Assembly (NCBI GenBank): GCA_963674955.2
Contig: CAXXKR010000004.1
Coordinates: 868,001-932,000, forward strand
From: G963674955 sp963674955
Lineage (GTDB): Bacteria; Desulfobacterota; Desulfovibrionia; Desulfovibrionales; Desulfovibrionaceae
Length of the DNA: 64,000 nt
Direction of reading: 5' to 3'
The notes below the pieces were generated by a model. That model did no database searches and was not told the origin of the DNA. It saw only the letters and a program-made list of their open reading frames with translations. This document shows positions 1 to 9,227 of the stretch, piece by piece (the stretch's first letter is position 1; every line of letters starts with the position of its first letter). Made by a program: the position numbers and the translations under genes.

Positions 1-1037
1 TAAACAAAAACCGGCTTCTTGAATTTCTCCTCGCAAAGAAAACGCTCGTGCTCGGTCTGAAGGTCGATACCCCACTCCACCGGGTACTCGAATTTTTTCT
101 TGGCCGATTTGAGGATGTCTATTGCCTCGGTGTAGGGCAACCGCTTGAACGGCTCCTTGACGATGGTCTCAAGGGTTCCGGCCAGGGTCTTGTCCACCCA
201 CTTGGCGAACAGCTCCACGTCGTCGGCGCAATTGTCCAGGATGTGGCTGACGAGATACTTGATCATGTCCTCGCCCAGATCCATGTTGTCGTTCAGGTCG
301 GCAAAGGCCATTTCCGGCTCGATCATCCAGAACTCGGCCACGTGGCGCGGGGTGTTGGAATTCTCGGCCCTGAAGGTGGGGCCGAAGGTGTAGACATCGC
401 CAAGGGACAGGGCGAACATCTCCGCATCAAGCTGGCCCGATACGGTGAGATAAGCTGCCTTGCCGAAAAAATCCTCCTCGGCCTTCCACTTGCCGTCCAA
501 ATCCCTGCTGGTTACGCGGAACATCTCGCCCGCGCCCTCGCAGTCCGAGCCGGTGATGATGGGCGTATGGATGTAGAAAAAGCCGCGTTCCTTGAAATAC
601 TGATGTATGGCCTGGGCCAGTTCGGAACGGATGCGGAACATGGCACCGAACTTGTTGGTCCTTGGCCGCAGATGGGCGATGGTGCGCAGGAACTCGTCGG
701 AATGGCGCTTCTTCTGCAAGGGAAAGGTCTCCTGGTCGGCCTCGCCCAAAAGGGTTATTTCGCTGGCCTTGACCTCCCACTTCTGTCCCTTGCCCGGAGA
801 TTCCACCAGCTCGCCGCCCACGGCCACGCACGCACCCGTGCCGATGAATTCCAAGGTTTTGACGATCTCCGGGGTATGGTCCACCACGGCCTGAATATTC
901 TTCAGGCATGAGCCGTCGTTGATCTCAAGGAATGAAAACCCCTTGGAATCCCGCTTGGTGCGGACCCAGCCCTTGATCACGATCTCACTCATCGGGCCGT
1001 CGGCGTTCAGGGCCTCGACTACCTTTGTTCGCTTCAT
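1..1037 (-). CDS. asnS: asparagine--tRNA ligase (N-terminal 345 residues; runs off the left edge)
   Basis: Asparaginyl-tRNA synthetase charges tRNA-Asn in the cytoplasm. The minus-strand reading from 1037 begins MKRTKVVEALNADGP and continues with an OB-fold anticodon-binding segment (IKGWVRTKRDSKGFSF, then LEINDGS) typical of class II AsnRS. The frame stays open to base 1, where it reads FKKPVFV, so the catalytic C-terminus lies outside the window. The start at 1037 has GGAGAGG about six bases upstream; an in-frame ATG at 1043 is possible but too close to that site. The upstream metallo-beta-lactamase-fold gene ends at 985 and overlaps this start by about 50 bases, suggesting translational coupling. 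The call is made from recognised family sequence. Confidence 0.93.
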   Translation of the reverse strand, partial: MKRTKVVEALNADGPMSEIVIKGWVRTKRDSKGFSFLEINDGSCLKNIQAVVDHTPEIVKTLEFIGTGACVAVGGELVESPGKGQKWEVKASEITLLGEADQETFPLQKKRHSDEFLRTIAHLRPRTNKFGAMFRIRSELAQAIHQYFKERGFFYIHTPIITGSDCEGAGEMFRVTSRDLDGKWKAEEDFFGKAAYLTVSGQLDAEMFALSLGDVYTFGPTFRAENSNTPRHVAEFWMIEPEMAFADLNDNMDLGEDMIKYLVSHILDNCADDVELFAKWVDKTLAGTLETIVKEPFKRLPYTEAIDILKSAKKKFEYPVEWGIDLQTEHERFLCEEKFKKPVFV

Positions 1038-1806
1038 GTGCATCCTCTCCAGACTGTTTTCGTTTGCGTTCTTCAAGTTTGAAATTCAGGCTCTCGCCGG
1101 ATTTGGTATAATAGAAAACATCCGTCTCATCGGGTCCAAGCTTTTGCCTGAAATCGTCCAACCAGTCCGTGTTCCCGAAGGCATGCATGGGCACGAACAG
1201 GCCGGGTTCCACCTTGCGGACAAACTTGACGCCACCCGTGAGGTTGGAAAGGCGTTTGTCCACATTGGAGAAGGCGATGTCAACCCGCTGTTTTGAAATT
1301 CTCTCCAAGGCCTTTTCGAAAAAGGAGACCGCGAATTCCTGATCCCTCGGCCCGGCGTCGTCCCAGCGCCACTCGGCCAGATCGCCGCCGTAATAGACGA
1401 CTTGGCCGTCAACGTGAATGATGAAGGCCACGCCCAGGTCGTTGCTCATGAGCGTCGAAATCTCCATGCCCCAAGCCTCATACTCCCCGTCCGGCTCCAC
1501 CACAAGGGTTCCGGCCGGCACGGACTCCGGGTACATGTCATCGATGTCGTCGGAAAAAACATAATGGACCTGAGCCGCTTCATTGGTGAAGATCGGCAGG
1601 TCGGGATTGAAATGATCCTCGTGGCCGTGGGTGACGAACACATACAAATCCTTCCCCCTGATGGCGGAACGCATCCCGGCCCTGGCTGCCGGTTGCAGAT
1701 GGCTGTCGGCCGGGCAGTCAAAAAGAAAAGTCCTGACCCCCAGGTCAAGCACGAAACAATTGTGGTATATGTACGTTACCCTGCAATCCATTTGCAATAC
1801 CGTCAT
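985..1806 (-). CDS. metallo-beta-lactamase-fold hydrolase
   Basis: A protein of about 273 residues with the metal-binding signature THGHEDHFNP (HxHxDH) and a further conserved MHAFGNTDW segment near the C-terminus, as in small MBL-fold hydrolases related to UlaG/YycJ. The substrate cannot be told from sequence. I place the start at the ATG at 1806 (MTVLQMDCRVTYIYHN), where homology to the fold begins. The frame stays open upstream with low-quality sequence, and an internal ATG at 1791 is an alternative because no strong ribosome binding site precedes either. The gene overlaps asnS by 53 bases, so the two are probably co-transcribed. It is divergent from ftsY, with about 146 bases between the starts. 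Confidence 0.8.
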   Translation of the reverse strand: MTVLQMDCRVTYIYHNCFVLDLGVRTFLFDCPADSHLQPAARAGMRSAIRGKDLYVFVTHGHEDHFNPDLPIFTNEAAQVHYVFSDDIDDMYPESVPAGTLVVEPDGEYEAWGMEISTLMSNDLGVAFIIHVDGQVVYYGGDLAEWRWDDAGPRDQEFAVSFFEKALERISKQRVDIAFSNVDKRLSNLTGGVKFVRKVEPGLFVPMHAFGNTDWLDDFRQKLGPDETDVFYYTKSGESLNFKLEERKRKQSGEDAHEANKGSRGPERRRPDE

Positions 1807-1952
1807 TTTACATTGATACAAGCCATAAAGGCTGTCGGTGCTAAGGATAAACTTGCCGAGTGTTTTTTCGCAAGTCACAATGCCGCGCTGTTGCCAGCGG
1901 TGACTGCCTGATATACAAGCGTTGCCGACAAGAAGCGCAAAGGAGTTGCCGC

Positions 1953-3233
1953 ATGGGTTTTTTCTCGAAGATAAAGAACGTCTGGGGAAGCAGGGACAAG
2001 GACGCCTCGGACAGCCCCGCAACCAAAGGCGGAGGCGACGATTGGCAGGCAGGGTTGACCCTTGCCCTGCGCCAGACCGAACCCAGGCTCTCCCAGTGGC
2101 TCGACGTCATCCTCAAGGGTGTGGGCAAGGCCGGACCGGACCTCTGGGACAGGCTGCTTTTCCTGTTCCAGGCCCTGGACGCGCCGGAAAACGAGGCCGA
2201 GGATTTTGTTTCCAAGTTCCGGTCCTGGCTGGAAAGCATGGGCTACGTCCGGGTGGAGGAATTCCGCTCCGAACTGCAATACCGCCTGGCCCTGGCCCTG
2301 GACTTGGAAGACGAGGAAGACGAACGCGACCGATTGTTCCTCAAACTTTCCGAGGGCATCAGCAAGACCAGGGAACAGATTTCAAAACGCATGGATTCCC
2401 TGCTCTCCAGTCATTCGTCCATGAACGACGAATTCTGGGACGAGTTGGAGGAAATCCTGATTATGGCCGACGTGGGCATGGAAGGCGCGTCAATGCTCAT
2501 GGACAATCTCAAGTCCAGGGTACGCCGGTCCGGGCTGACCGATCCTCAAGGATTCCGCGAACTGCTCAAGGATGAACTAAGCGAGATATTCAAGGCTCCC
2601 AAGCGCATCACCGCAGTCAACCCGCCGGAAGTGGTCATGATGATCGGCGTCAACGGCGCGGGCAAGACCACGACCATCGCCAAGCTGGCCTACCGGGCCC
2701 AGATGCAGGGCCGCAAGGTGCTCATCGCTGCGGGCGACACATTCAGGGCCGCGGCCATCGAACAGCTTGAGATATGGGCCGACAGGGTGGGCGCGGGCTT
2801 TTACGCCAAGAGCGAAGGGTCCGACCCGGCGGCCGTGGCCTTCGAGGCCATGGACAAGGCCTTGAGCGAAGGCTACGATCTGCTCCTGCTGGATACGGCG
2901 GGCAGGCTGCACACCCAGACCAACCTCATGGACGAGCTGGAAAAGGTGAAGCGCGTGCTGGACAAGAAGCACCCCGGAGCGCCCCACCGCAGCGTGCTGG
3001 TGCTGGACGCCACCACCGGACAGAACGCCCTTTCACAGACAAAACTTTTCAATGCGGCCGTGGGCGTGGACGAGATAATCCTGACCAAGCTGGACGGCAC
3101 GGCCAAAGGCGGCGTTGTGGTCGCCGTGACCCTGCAAAACTCCCTGCCCATAACCTTCGTGGGCCTGGGAGAAAAAATGGAAGATTTGCGGCCCTTCAAC
3201 GGCGAGGATTTCGCCAGGGCCCTGCTCGCATAA
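1953..3233 (+). CDS. ftsY: signal recognition particle receptor FtsY
   Basis: FtsY is the SRP receptor GTPase that docks ribosome-SRP complexes at the inner membrane. The 426-residue product has an acidic N-terminal A domain, a four-helix N domain, and the G domain with P-loop GVNGAGKTTTIAKLA, the DTAGRLHTQTNLMDEL motif and TKLDGTAKGG near the C-terminus. The start at 1953 (MGFFSKIKNVWGS) has AAAGGAG seven bases upstream; the frame is open further upstream but that part carries no family similarity. The amphipathic MGFFSKIKNVWG start fits membrane targeting. It is followed 28 bases later by the S1-domain gene on the same strand. Confidence 0.96.
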   Translation: MGFFSKIKNVWGSRDKDASDSPATKGGGDDWQAGLTLALRQTEPRLSQWLDVILKGVGKAGPDLWDRLLFLFQALDAPENEAEDFVSKFRSWLESMGYVRVEEFRSELQYRLALALDLEDEEDERDRLFLKLSEGISKTREQISKRMDSLLSSHSSMNDEFWDELEEILIMADVGMEGASMLMDNLKSRVRRSGLTDPQGFRELLKDELSEIFKAPKRITAVNPPEVVMMIGVNGAGKTTTIAKLAYRAQMQGRKVLIAAGDTFRAAAIEQLEIWADRVGAGFYAKSEGSDPAAVAFEAMDKALSEGYDLLLLDTAGRLHTQTNLMDELEKVKRVLDKKHPGAPHRSVLVLDATTGQNALSQTKLFNAAVGVDEIILTKLDGTAKGGVVVAVTLQNSLPITFVGLGEKMEDLRPFNGEDFARALLA

Positions 3234-3261
3234 CAACGAAACATTCAAGGAACCATTTCAG

Positions 3262-4704
3262 ATGACCGACACACCGGAAAACGGCATGGAAGAACAGAGC
3301 TTCGAGGAACTTTTCGAGGAATACAGCGCCGGAATGAGCGATTCCGCCCAGATCGGCGACAAGGTAACCGGAACCATCATCTCCATCGGCAAGGACGGCG
3401 TCTTCCTGGACATCGGCACAAAGGTCGACGGAGTGACCGAGAAAGACGAGCTCCTGAACGAAGATGGGGAAATGGCCTATGCCGAAGGCGACAGCATTGA
3501 ACTGTTCGTGGTCGGCATCGACAGCGGCGGAGTGCGCCTGTCCCGCGCCCTGTCCGGGGCCGGAGGCCTGGAACTTCTTTCCGAGGCCTTTGACAAGAAA
3601 CTGCCCGTGGACGGCAAGGTCACTGGCACCTGCAAGGGCGGACTGAACGTCGATGTCCTGCGCCGCAGGGCCTTTTGCCCGGTGAGCCAGATCGACACGA
3701 AATACGTTGAAAACGCCGAAGACTATGTGGGCCAGACCTTTCAATTCCAGGTCACCAAGCTCACGGAAGGCGGACGCAACGTGGTGGTCTCCCGCCGTGT
3801 GCTTCTGGAAGAAGAACAGAAAAAAGCCGCTGAATCCTTTTTGTCGGAAATCGAGACCGGAACCGAGATCGAGGGCACGGTCACCCGTCTCGCACCTTTC
3901 GGGGCCTTTGTGGAGCTGGTACCCGGCCTTGAAGGCCTCGTGCACATCTCCGAACTGGGCTGGGCGCGCGTGGAGTCGCCGGAAGCCGTGGTCTCGCCCG
4001 GAGACAGGGTCAAGGCGCTTATTCTCTCGGTGGAGCCGGGCGACAAGGGCAGAATGAAAATTTCCCTGTCCATGAAACAGGCCCTGCCCGATCCCTGGGC
4101 CACATTCGCCGACGATTTCAGCGAGGGCGACAAGGTCACGGGCAAGGTCACCCGTTGCGCCAAGTTCGGTGCCTTCGTGGACATCGCCCCCGGCATCGAG
4201 GGTCTGGTGCACATCAGCGAGCTCAGCTACACCAAGCGCGTCCTGAACCCCGAGGAAATCGTCAAAACCGGAGAGACCGTATCCGTGCTCATCAAGGGCA
4301 TCGACACGGAGAACAAGCGCGTTTCCCTGAGCCTGCGCGACGCGGTGGGCGACCCCTGGCTGGATGTCGAAACCAAATTCAAGGTCGGACAGACCGTTTC
4401 AGGGACTGTAGAGAAAATAGAAAGCTTCGGGCTTTTCGTGAACCTTGAACCGGGCATTACCGGGCTGCTGCCCAAATCCAAGATCAGCCGCTCGGAAAAG
4501 AAGTCGGAACTGGACAAGCTCAAGCCCGGAGACAATGTGGCCGTGGTCATCGACGAAATGAAGCTGGACGAACGCAAGATAAGCCTGGGAACCGGCGACG
4601 AGCGCGAGGCCGGGGACTGGAAGAAATTCGCCGAGGACTCCGGCAGCGATCAGGGCATGGGCCTTCTGGGACAAAAGCTCCAGGCCGCCATGAAAAAGAA
4701 ATAG
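3262..4704 (+). CDS. S1 RNA-binding domain protein (five S1 repeats, ribosomal protein S1-like)
   Basis: A 480-residue protein built almost entirely of S1 OB-fold repeats, at roughly residues 32-100, 115-185 (degenerate), 200-275, 290-360 and 375-445. Repeats 3 and 4 carry the classical FGAFVELVPGLEGLVHISEL-type signature. Six repeats and about 550-580 residues are usual for RpsA, so this is either a short S1 variant or a separate S1 paralogue that modulates translation or RNA turnover. The N-terminus is acidic and the C-terminus lysine-rich (MKKK). It follows ftsY on the same strand and is probably co-transcribed with it. Between its stop and the kinase stop at 4759 lies only a weak potential hairpin. 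Confidence 0.85.
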   Translation: MTDTPENGMEEQSFEELFEEYSAGMSDSAQIGDKVTGTIISIGKDGVFLDIGTKVDGVTEKDELLNEDGEMAYAEGDSIELFVVGIDSGGVRLSRALSGAGGLELLSEAFDKKLPVDGKVTGTCKGGLNVDVLRRRAFCPVSQIDTKYVENAEDYVGQTFQFQVTKLTEGGRNVVVSRRVLLEEEQKKAAESFLSEIETGTEIEGTVTRLAPFGAFVELVPGLEGLVHISELGWARVESPEAVVSPGDRVKALILSVEPGDKGRMKISLSMKQALPDPWATFADDFSEGDKVTGKVTRCAKFGAFVDIAPGIEGLVHISELSYTKRVLNPEEIVKTGETVSVLIKGIDTENKRVSLSLRDAVGDPWLDVETKFKVGQTVSGTVEKIESFGLFVNLEPGITGLLPKSKISRSEKKSELDKLKPGDNVAVVIDEMKLDERKISLGTGDEREAGDWKKFAEDSGSDQGMGLLGQKLQAAMKKK

Positions 4705-4758
4705 CGGACGCACATGGCGCGGACGGCAGGAGGGGAATTAGCTGCCGCCGTTAAAAGG

Positions 4759-7700
4759 CTAATCGACAGGCAGCCTGATTATGAAGCGGGTAAACCTGCC
4801 CGGCTCGGAAAGGACGTCCATGCGTCCCTTGTGCTGATCCGTGACAATGAAATAGGAAACCGAAAGACCTAGTCCAGTGCCCACGCCCACCGCCTTGGTG
4901 GTGAAAAAAGGTTCGAAAATACGTTTTCTGGTCTCCTGATCCATGCCGGGACCGTTGTCCTCTATCTCGACGCGCACCCATCGGCCTTCACGGGTCAGGC
5001 TCAGTGAAATGGTCGGCTTTTGGTCCCCGTACTCCTTTTCTCCCATGGCCTGGGCGGCATTCTTGAGCAGATTAAGAAAAACCTGCTCTATTTCCGTAAC
5101 CAATACCATGACCGGCGGCGTGTCCGGGGCGTAGTGCCTGATTATTTCTATCATTCTGAAATCATATTTCTTCTTAAGGTCATAATCCTTGGAGGCCAGC
5201 TCGACGGATCTGTCCAGAACCTCGCTCAAATCGTGCAGGCTGCGGACGGAATCACTCTTGCGACTAAAATTGAGCATGTTGCGGACAATCTTGGCGGCCC
5301 GTTCCCCGGCCTCGCGGACACCTTCCAGATAACTGTATATTCCTCGTATTTCATTATATTCATGTATTTTTTCCAAATCAACGCCGATCTTCCTGGCCGC
5401 CTCGACGTTGCCCTTCAGTCCACTGGAGAACCTTCGCGTCATCGACTGCGCGGCGGCCATGATCACTCCCAGGGGATTGTTGATCTCATGGGCCATGCCT
5501 GCGGCCATGCCGCCGATGGAAACCATCTTTTCGGACTGGATCATCATTTCCTCCAAGCGCACCCTGTCGGTCACGTCGTCCAGCCTGATGACCGCCCCCT
5601 CTATCCCGTTGGAAACCAGCGGATAAATGGTCATATCCTCGAAACCTGTTTCTCCATCCAAATGTCTGATCAACCGAGGCTCCACTTGAACCGTGCGGCG
5701 ACGGATTGCTTCCCCGATCCGCTCCATCTCGGAAGCGAGCCTCGGATATACGCTGGCTAAGATTTTCCCAGTTGCCTCTGCCGAGGAAATTCCCGTCTTC
5801 TTTTCAGCCTGGGCGTTCCATTGAATGATCCTGCCATCCACGTCCACGCCGATTAGAACCGAGGGCATGGAATTGACCACGTTCGCCAGGAGGTTCCGCA
5901 GACGTTGAAGTTCGTCCTCGGCCTGCTGCTGCTCATATATCAGACGGGCCTGCTGAACGTTCTGAAAGGCCGCATTGGATAGTTGCCTGGCAATTGAAAA
6001 CAGGGCTTGGGCCACTTTCCCGAACCGCTCGCGCGACATGGCCGGCACTTCAAGAAAAGCCTCGGCTGCTTCGTCTTCGTCAGCCCCTATTTCCCGGGCA
6101 TAGTTCCGAATCCTTTCCTCGGTCTGAGCCTCGTCACGCACTTGCCCTATCAACCAGTTGGCCAAATGCTTGTTGCCGATGCTGATCCCGGCCCCGGCGT
6201 CCCACAATCCCCCGCTCAGGCATTCCTGTATTTGAGGCCCGTCCAACTGAAACTTCCCAAGCACCGCATCCGATCTATAGCAATTGGCCAAGCCTTTTTC
6301 AGTCTTGCGGATGACATCCTTGCATAGTCGGCAAAAATTGCTGGGAGCCGTAATCGGCGTACCATCGATGTTCGTGATGATGGAGGCAACACCCGTCGCA
6401 TCGGCGAACTGGTCCTGAATAAGCTGAATGTCGTCAAGGTCGAACAACTCTTCAAAAGTGATTCCCTCCACGTCACCCAAAGGACGAGTCAAGGTCACAA
6501 TACGCTTTTTCAACGCCTGTTCAGCCAGTTTGCGATCAGTAATGTCTATCAGATTGCTTTCCAGAAATCGCACTTTTCCCTCTTCATCCGGGATAGTGTA
6601 GACCTTCAACAATACATCAATAACTTCGCCACCAAAACGGACAAGCTGTGTTTCAAAGGTGACTTCGTAATTATCCTTGAGGGCTTCCAGCAAACGTTCA
6701 CGGTCCTGAGGATTCTTGTAGATATTGACCAGCCCGACCTTGTTTACGGCATCCAGGGAATCGTATCCCAAAATGCGAAGTCCCGACGGGTTAATGAGAA
6801 GCAGTCTGCCTGAAAAATCGGTCCTGAGAATCCCGACCAGGGAATGTTCAAAGACATGACGAATTTCCTCTTCAGCCCGCTTGCGCTGAATAAGTTTCCA
6901 CATGCCCTCCATCAGCAGAGTCAGCTGGCGGACATCGGACTGGTCGTAAGCGCCCTCCTTGTTACCGACCCCGGCCACCGCCACTATGCGTTCGCCGTCG
7001 AACACCGGCACGTTCATATGTCTGTCCACGGCCACATGCCCTTTGGGAATCCCCCGTTTCAGGGGGTTGGGCGCGTTGTAATCATTGGTGACGACCGGCT
7101 TCCTCTGGCGCACCGCCTCGCCCCAAAGTCCGGTCTCTTCAACCGGATAAGCAATGGGCTTGTCCTGCACCAGGCACTCCTTCATTGCCGACTGCGACCA
7201 GCTGTGGATTGTCATCACGCTTTCGTCTTCATTGAGAAAGGCAAGGTAGCCAATTTTGCTGCCCGTCAGCTTTACGGCCTCTTCAAGGGCGAAGTCGGTT
7301 ATCTCCTGCATGGTGTTGGAGCTCATGCGCCCCAGTTCGACCAGGGTCTCAAGGCGCGATTCATTAAGGCGCAAGACCTCTCCCGAGCGTTTGCGCTCGG
7401 TAATGTCGCGGGCAAAGGAAAAGCTGCCCTCCTCGCCCTCGAACATCAAATAATTGCTTGTGACTTCGACGGGGAACACCCGTCCGTCCTTTCTGCTGTG
7501 CCGCGATTCAAACTTGATGGATTTGTGCCTACGCAATTCAGCCAAGTGGGATTCCCAGGCTTCTGGAGGAAAATCGGGATCAATCTGGCTTATCTTCATG
7601 TTAAGCAACTCTTCACGCGAGTAACCCAATGAACGGCAGGCCGCGTCATTGACATAAAGCAGCTTCGTCTCGCGATTCAGCCAAAAAACGGCGTCACGAG

Positions 7701-9036
7701 CGCCGTCCACGCCGTACTGGACCAAACGCATCTGCCTTTCGTCGATTTTCCTGCCGGTTATGTCGCGATCCACGCCACGGTACCCGACGAGATTCCCGAA
7801 TTGATCCAAAACCGGAACACCGCTTGTCTCCAATACTATTCGCCGCCCATCCTTGTGCAAACAGGCATTTTCCAGAGTTGTGAACGGCCTACTTGATTCA
7901 AAAAGCTCCCTCAAGAGAACTTCAACCCTGACAATCTCATCCTCCGGCATAAAGTCGAAGGGACTCTTTCCCACAATCTCTTCGGGCTTGTAGCCGAGAA
8001 TCCCTTCAACCTGCGGGCTGGCATAGCTGTATATGCCTTGCTTGTTCACCTCCCATATCCAATCGCTGGTGGATTCGATAAGTCCGCGAAACTTGGCCTC
8101 GCTTTCCCTAAGCGCCGCCTCAACCCTCAACCTTTCATTCAATTCCTGAGTCAATTCGGCTGTTTTCTGCGCCACCTTTCGCCGGAGCTGCCAGTGCCAG
8201 ACAACAAGCACAGCCAGCAAAAGGACAAGAGGCCCCCCGCCCCAAAGGGCATACCAGGCCGCTTTTCCATACATCGACTCCTGCTCATACGCCCCGAACC
8301 ACTTGTGGTAAATTTCTTCATATTTTCCGGAATTCCTGACCAGGGCCAGCCCCTCGTTGAACTGGCTGATCAAACGATCATTGCCCTTTCTGGCGGCGAA
8401 GCAATAGTCAACAATTTCTATGGGAGGCCCCACAGTCGCTATGTTGATCATTTTCTCCAGTCTGGCCCAAAACAGATTCTGCAATTTCCCAAGCAAAGCC
8501 GCGTCATATTTGCCCGAGGATATCAGCCGCAAGGCGTCTATCTGGGACTCCACAGCCAAGATGTTCGATTCGGACAGATTGGCCAGGGCATAGTCGTGCA
8601 TTATGTCGCTTTTCTGAACCAGCACATCCTTTCCGGAAAGATCTTCAAGAGAACGGATATCCGAGTCGACGCGCACGAAAATGGAATGGGAAACATTGAT
8701 GTGCGGCGTCGAGAATTCGACATTCTTGGCTCGCTCAGGCGAATAGTACATGCCTGTCAACGCGTCGATCTCACCCCGTTCGAGCTGGCTCCGAACCTCT
8801 TCCCAGGGGCCGAGATCAATCCGGATGTGCAGGCCCATGACCTCGGCCACCGCACGCATCATGTCCACGTTGAACCCGACCGGTATGCCGTTTTCCAGAT
8901 ATTCGTATGGAGGATAGTTGTAGTCGCCGCGTACCAGGATGTGATCGGCCCTGGAAGCGCAAGGCAAAACAAGGACAAGCAGTGCTGAAAAGAATAATAT
9001 ACGAAAAAGGCTGATCGACAACATTGCCCTCCGCAT
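4759..9036 (-). CDS. multidomain sensor histidine kinase (SBP-TM-PAS-PAS-GAF-PAS-PocR-PAS-HisKA-HATPase)
   Basis: A 1425-residue membrane sensor. A signal peptide (about residues 4-30) precedes a periplasmic family-3 solute-binding domain (residues about 33-258), then one membrane helix near 275-295. Cytoplasmic domains follow in order: two PAS, one GAF, one PAS, a PocR ligand-sensing domain (around SNFCRLCKDV), and a final PAS. The transmitter has the phospho-acceptor His near residue 1183 in AHEINNPLG and an ATPase with NLLKNAAQAMG, DNGPGM and GLGLS. There is no receiver, so its partner regulator lies elsewhere. The start is uncertain: ATG 9036 has no clear Shine-Dalgarno, while GGAGGG sits just before ATG 9027. 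A promoter and palindrome lie upstream at 9112-9146. Confidence 0.9.
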   Translation of the reverse strand: MRRAMLSISLFRILFFSALLVLVLPCASRADHILVRGDYNYPPYEYLENGIPVGFNVDMMRAVAEVMGLHIRIDLGPWEEVRSQLERGEIDALTGMYYSPERAKNVEFSTPHINVSHSIFVRVDSDIRSLEDLSGKDVLVQKSDIMHDYALANLSESNILAVESQIDALRLISSGKYDAALLGKLQNLFWARLEKMINIATVGPPIEIVDYCFAARKGNDRLISQFNEGLALVRNSGKYEEIYHKWFGAYEQESMYGKAAWYALWGGGPLVLLLAVLVVWHWQLRRKVAQKTAELTQELNERLRVEAALRESEAKFRGLIESTSDWIWEVNKQGIYSYASPQVEGILGYKPEEIVGKSPFDFMPEDEIVRVEVLLRELFESSRPFTTLENACLHKDGRRIVLETSGVPVLDQFGNLVGYRGVDRDITGRKIDERQMRLVQYGVDGARDAVFWLNRETKLLYVNDAACRSLGYSREELLNMKISQIDPDFPPEAWESHLAELRRHKSIKFESRHSRKDGRVFPVEVTSNYLMFEGEEGSFSFARDITERKRSGEVLRLNESRLETLVELGRMSSNTMQEITDFALEEAVKLTGSKIGYLAFLNEDESVMTIHSWSQSAMKECLVQDKPIAYPVEETGLWGEAVRQRKPVVTNDYNAPNPLKRGIPKGHVAVDRHMNVPVFDGERIVAVAGVGNKEGAYDQSDVRQLTLLMEGMWKLIQRKRAEEEIRHVFEHSLVGILRTDFSGRLLLINPSGLRILGYDSLDAVNKVGLVNIYKNPQDRERLLEALKDNYEVTFETQLVRFGGEVIDVLLKVYTIPDEEGKVRFLESNLIDITDRKLAEQALKKRIVTLTRPLGDVEGITFEELFDLDDIQLIQDQFADATGVASIITNIDGTPITAPSNFCRLCKDVIRKTEKGLANCYRSDAVLGKFQLDGPQIQECLSGGLWDAGAGISIGNKHLANWLIGQVRDEAQTEERIRNYAREIGADEDEAAEAFLEVPAMSRERFGKVAQALFSIARQLSNAAFQNVQQARLIYEQQQAEDELQRLRNLLANVVNSMPSVLIGVDVDGRIIQWNAQAEKKTGISSAEATGKILASVYPRLASEMERIGEAIRRRTVQVEPRLIRHLDGETGFEDMTIYPLVSNGIEGAVIRLDDVTDRVRLEEMMIQSEKMVSIGGMAAGMAHEINNPLGVIMAAAQSMTRRFSSGLKGNVEAARKIGVDLEKIHEYNEIRGIYSYLEGVREAGERAAKIVRNMLNFSRKSDSVRSLHDLSEVLDRSVELASKDYDLKKKYDFRMIEIIRHYAPDTPPVMVLVTEIEQVFLNLLKNAAQAMGEKEYGDQKPTISLSLTREGRWVRVEIEDNGPGMDQETRKRIFEPFFTTKAVGVGTGLGLSVSYFIVTDQHKGRMDVLSEPGRFTRFIIRLPVD

Positions 9037-9111
9037 CTAGGCAATCAACAACAAACCATACTCAATCCGAGCCGCACGTCATGACCAATACGAATTTCGG
9101 ACCTCATGAAA

Positions 9112-9146
9112 ATATTACCACGCCCAAATCGAATTGTCATTCGATT
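9112..9146 (-). promoter_or_regulatory. promoter with palindromic operator for the sensor kinase gene
   Basis: On the minus strand, ATGACA (9135-9140) and TAATAT (9112-9117) are separated by exactly 17 bases, a good sigma-70-type promoter. A perfect inverted repeat with 8-base arms, AATCGAAT-N4-ATTCGATT on the minus strand (9127-9146), covers the -35 box. A protein bound there would block polymerase, so repression or autoregulation is the simplest inference. The kinase start lies about 70 bases downstream. The regulator is not identified. Confidence 0.6.
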
Positions 9147-9227
9147 AAGAATAAAATGTGGCTCCCGTTTCAATCGGAGGTTGTGAGAATTACAATTGCG
9201 TACAATGAGGGAACGCCGAAAGGCATG

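Noticed and set aside
4705..4758. Possible terminator between the S1 gene and the sensor kinase stop.
   Set aside because: Only a 6-base CGGCAG/CTGCCG stem with a 12-base loop and no T-run; too weak to list.
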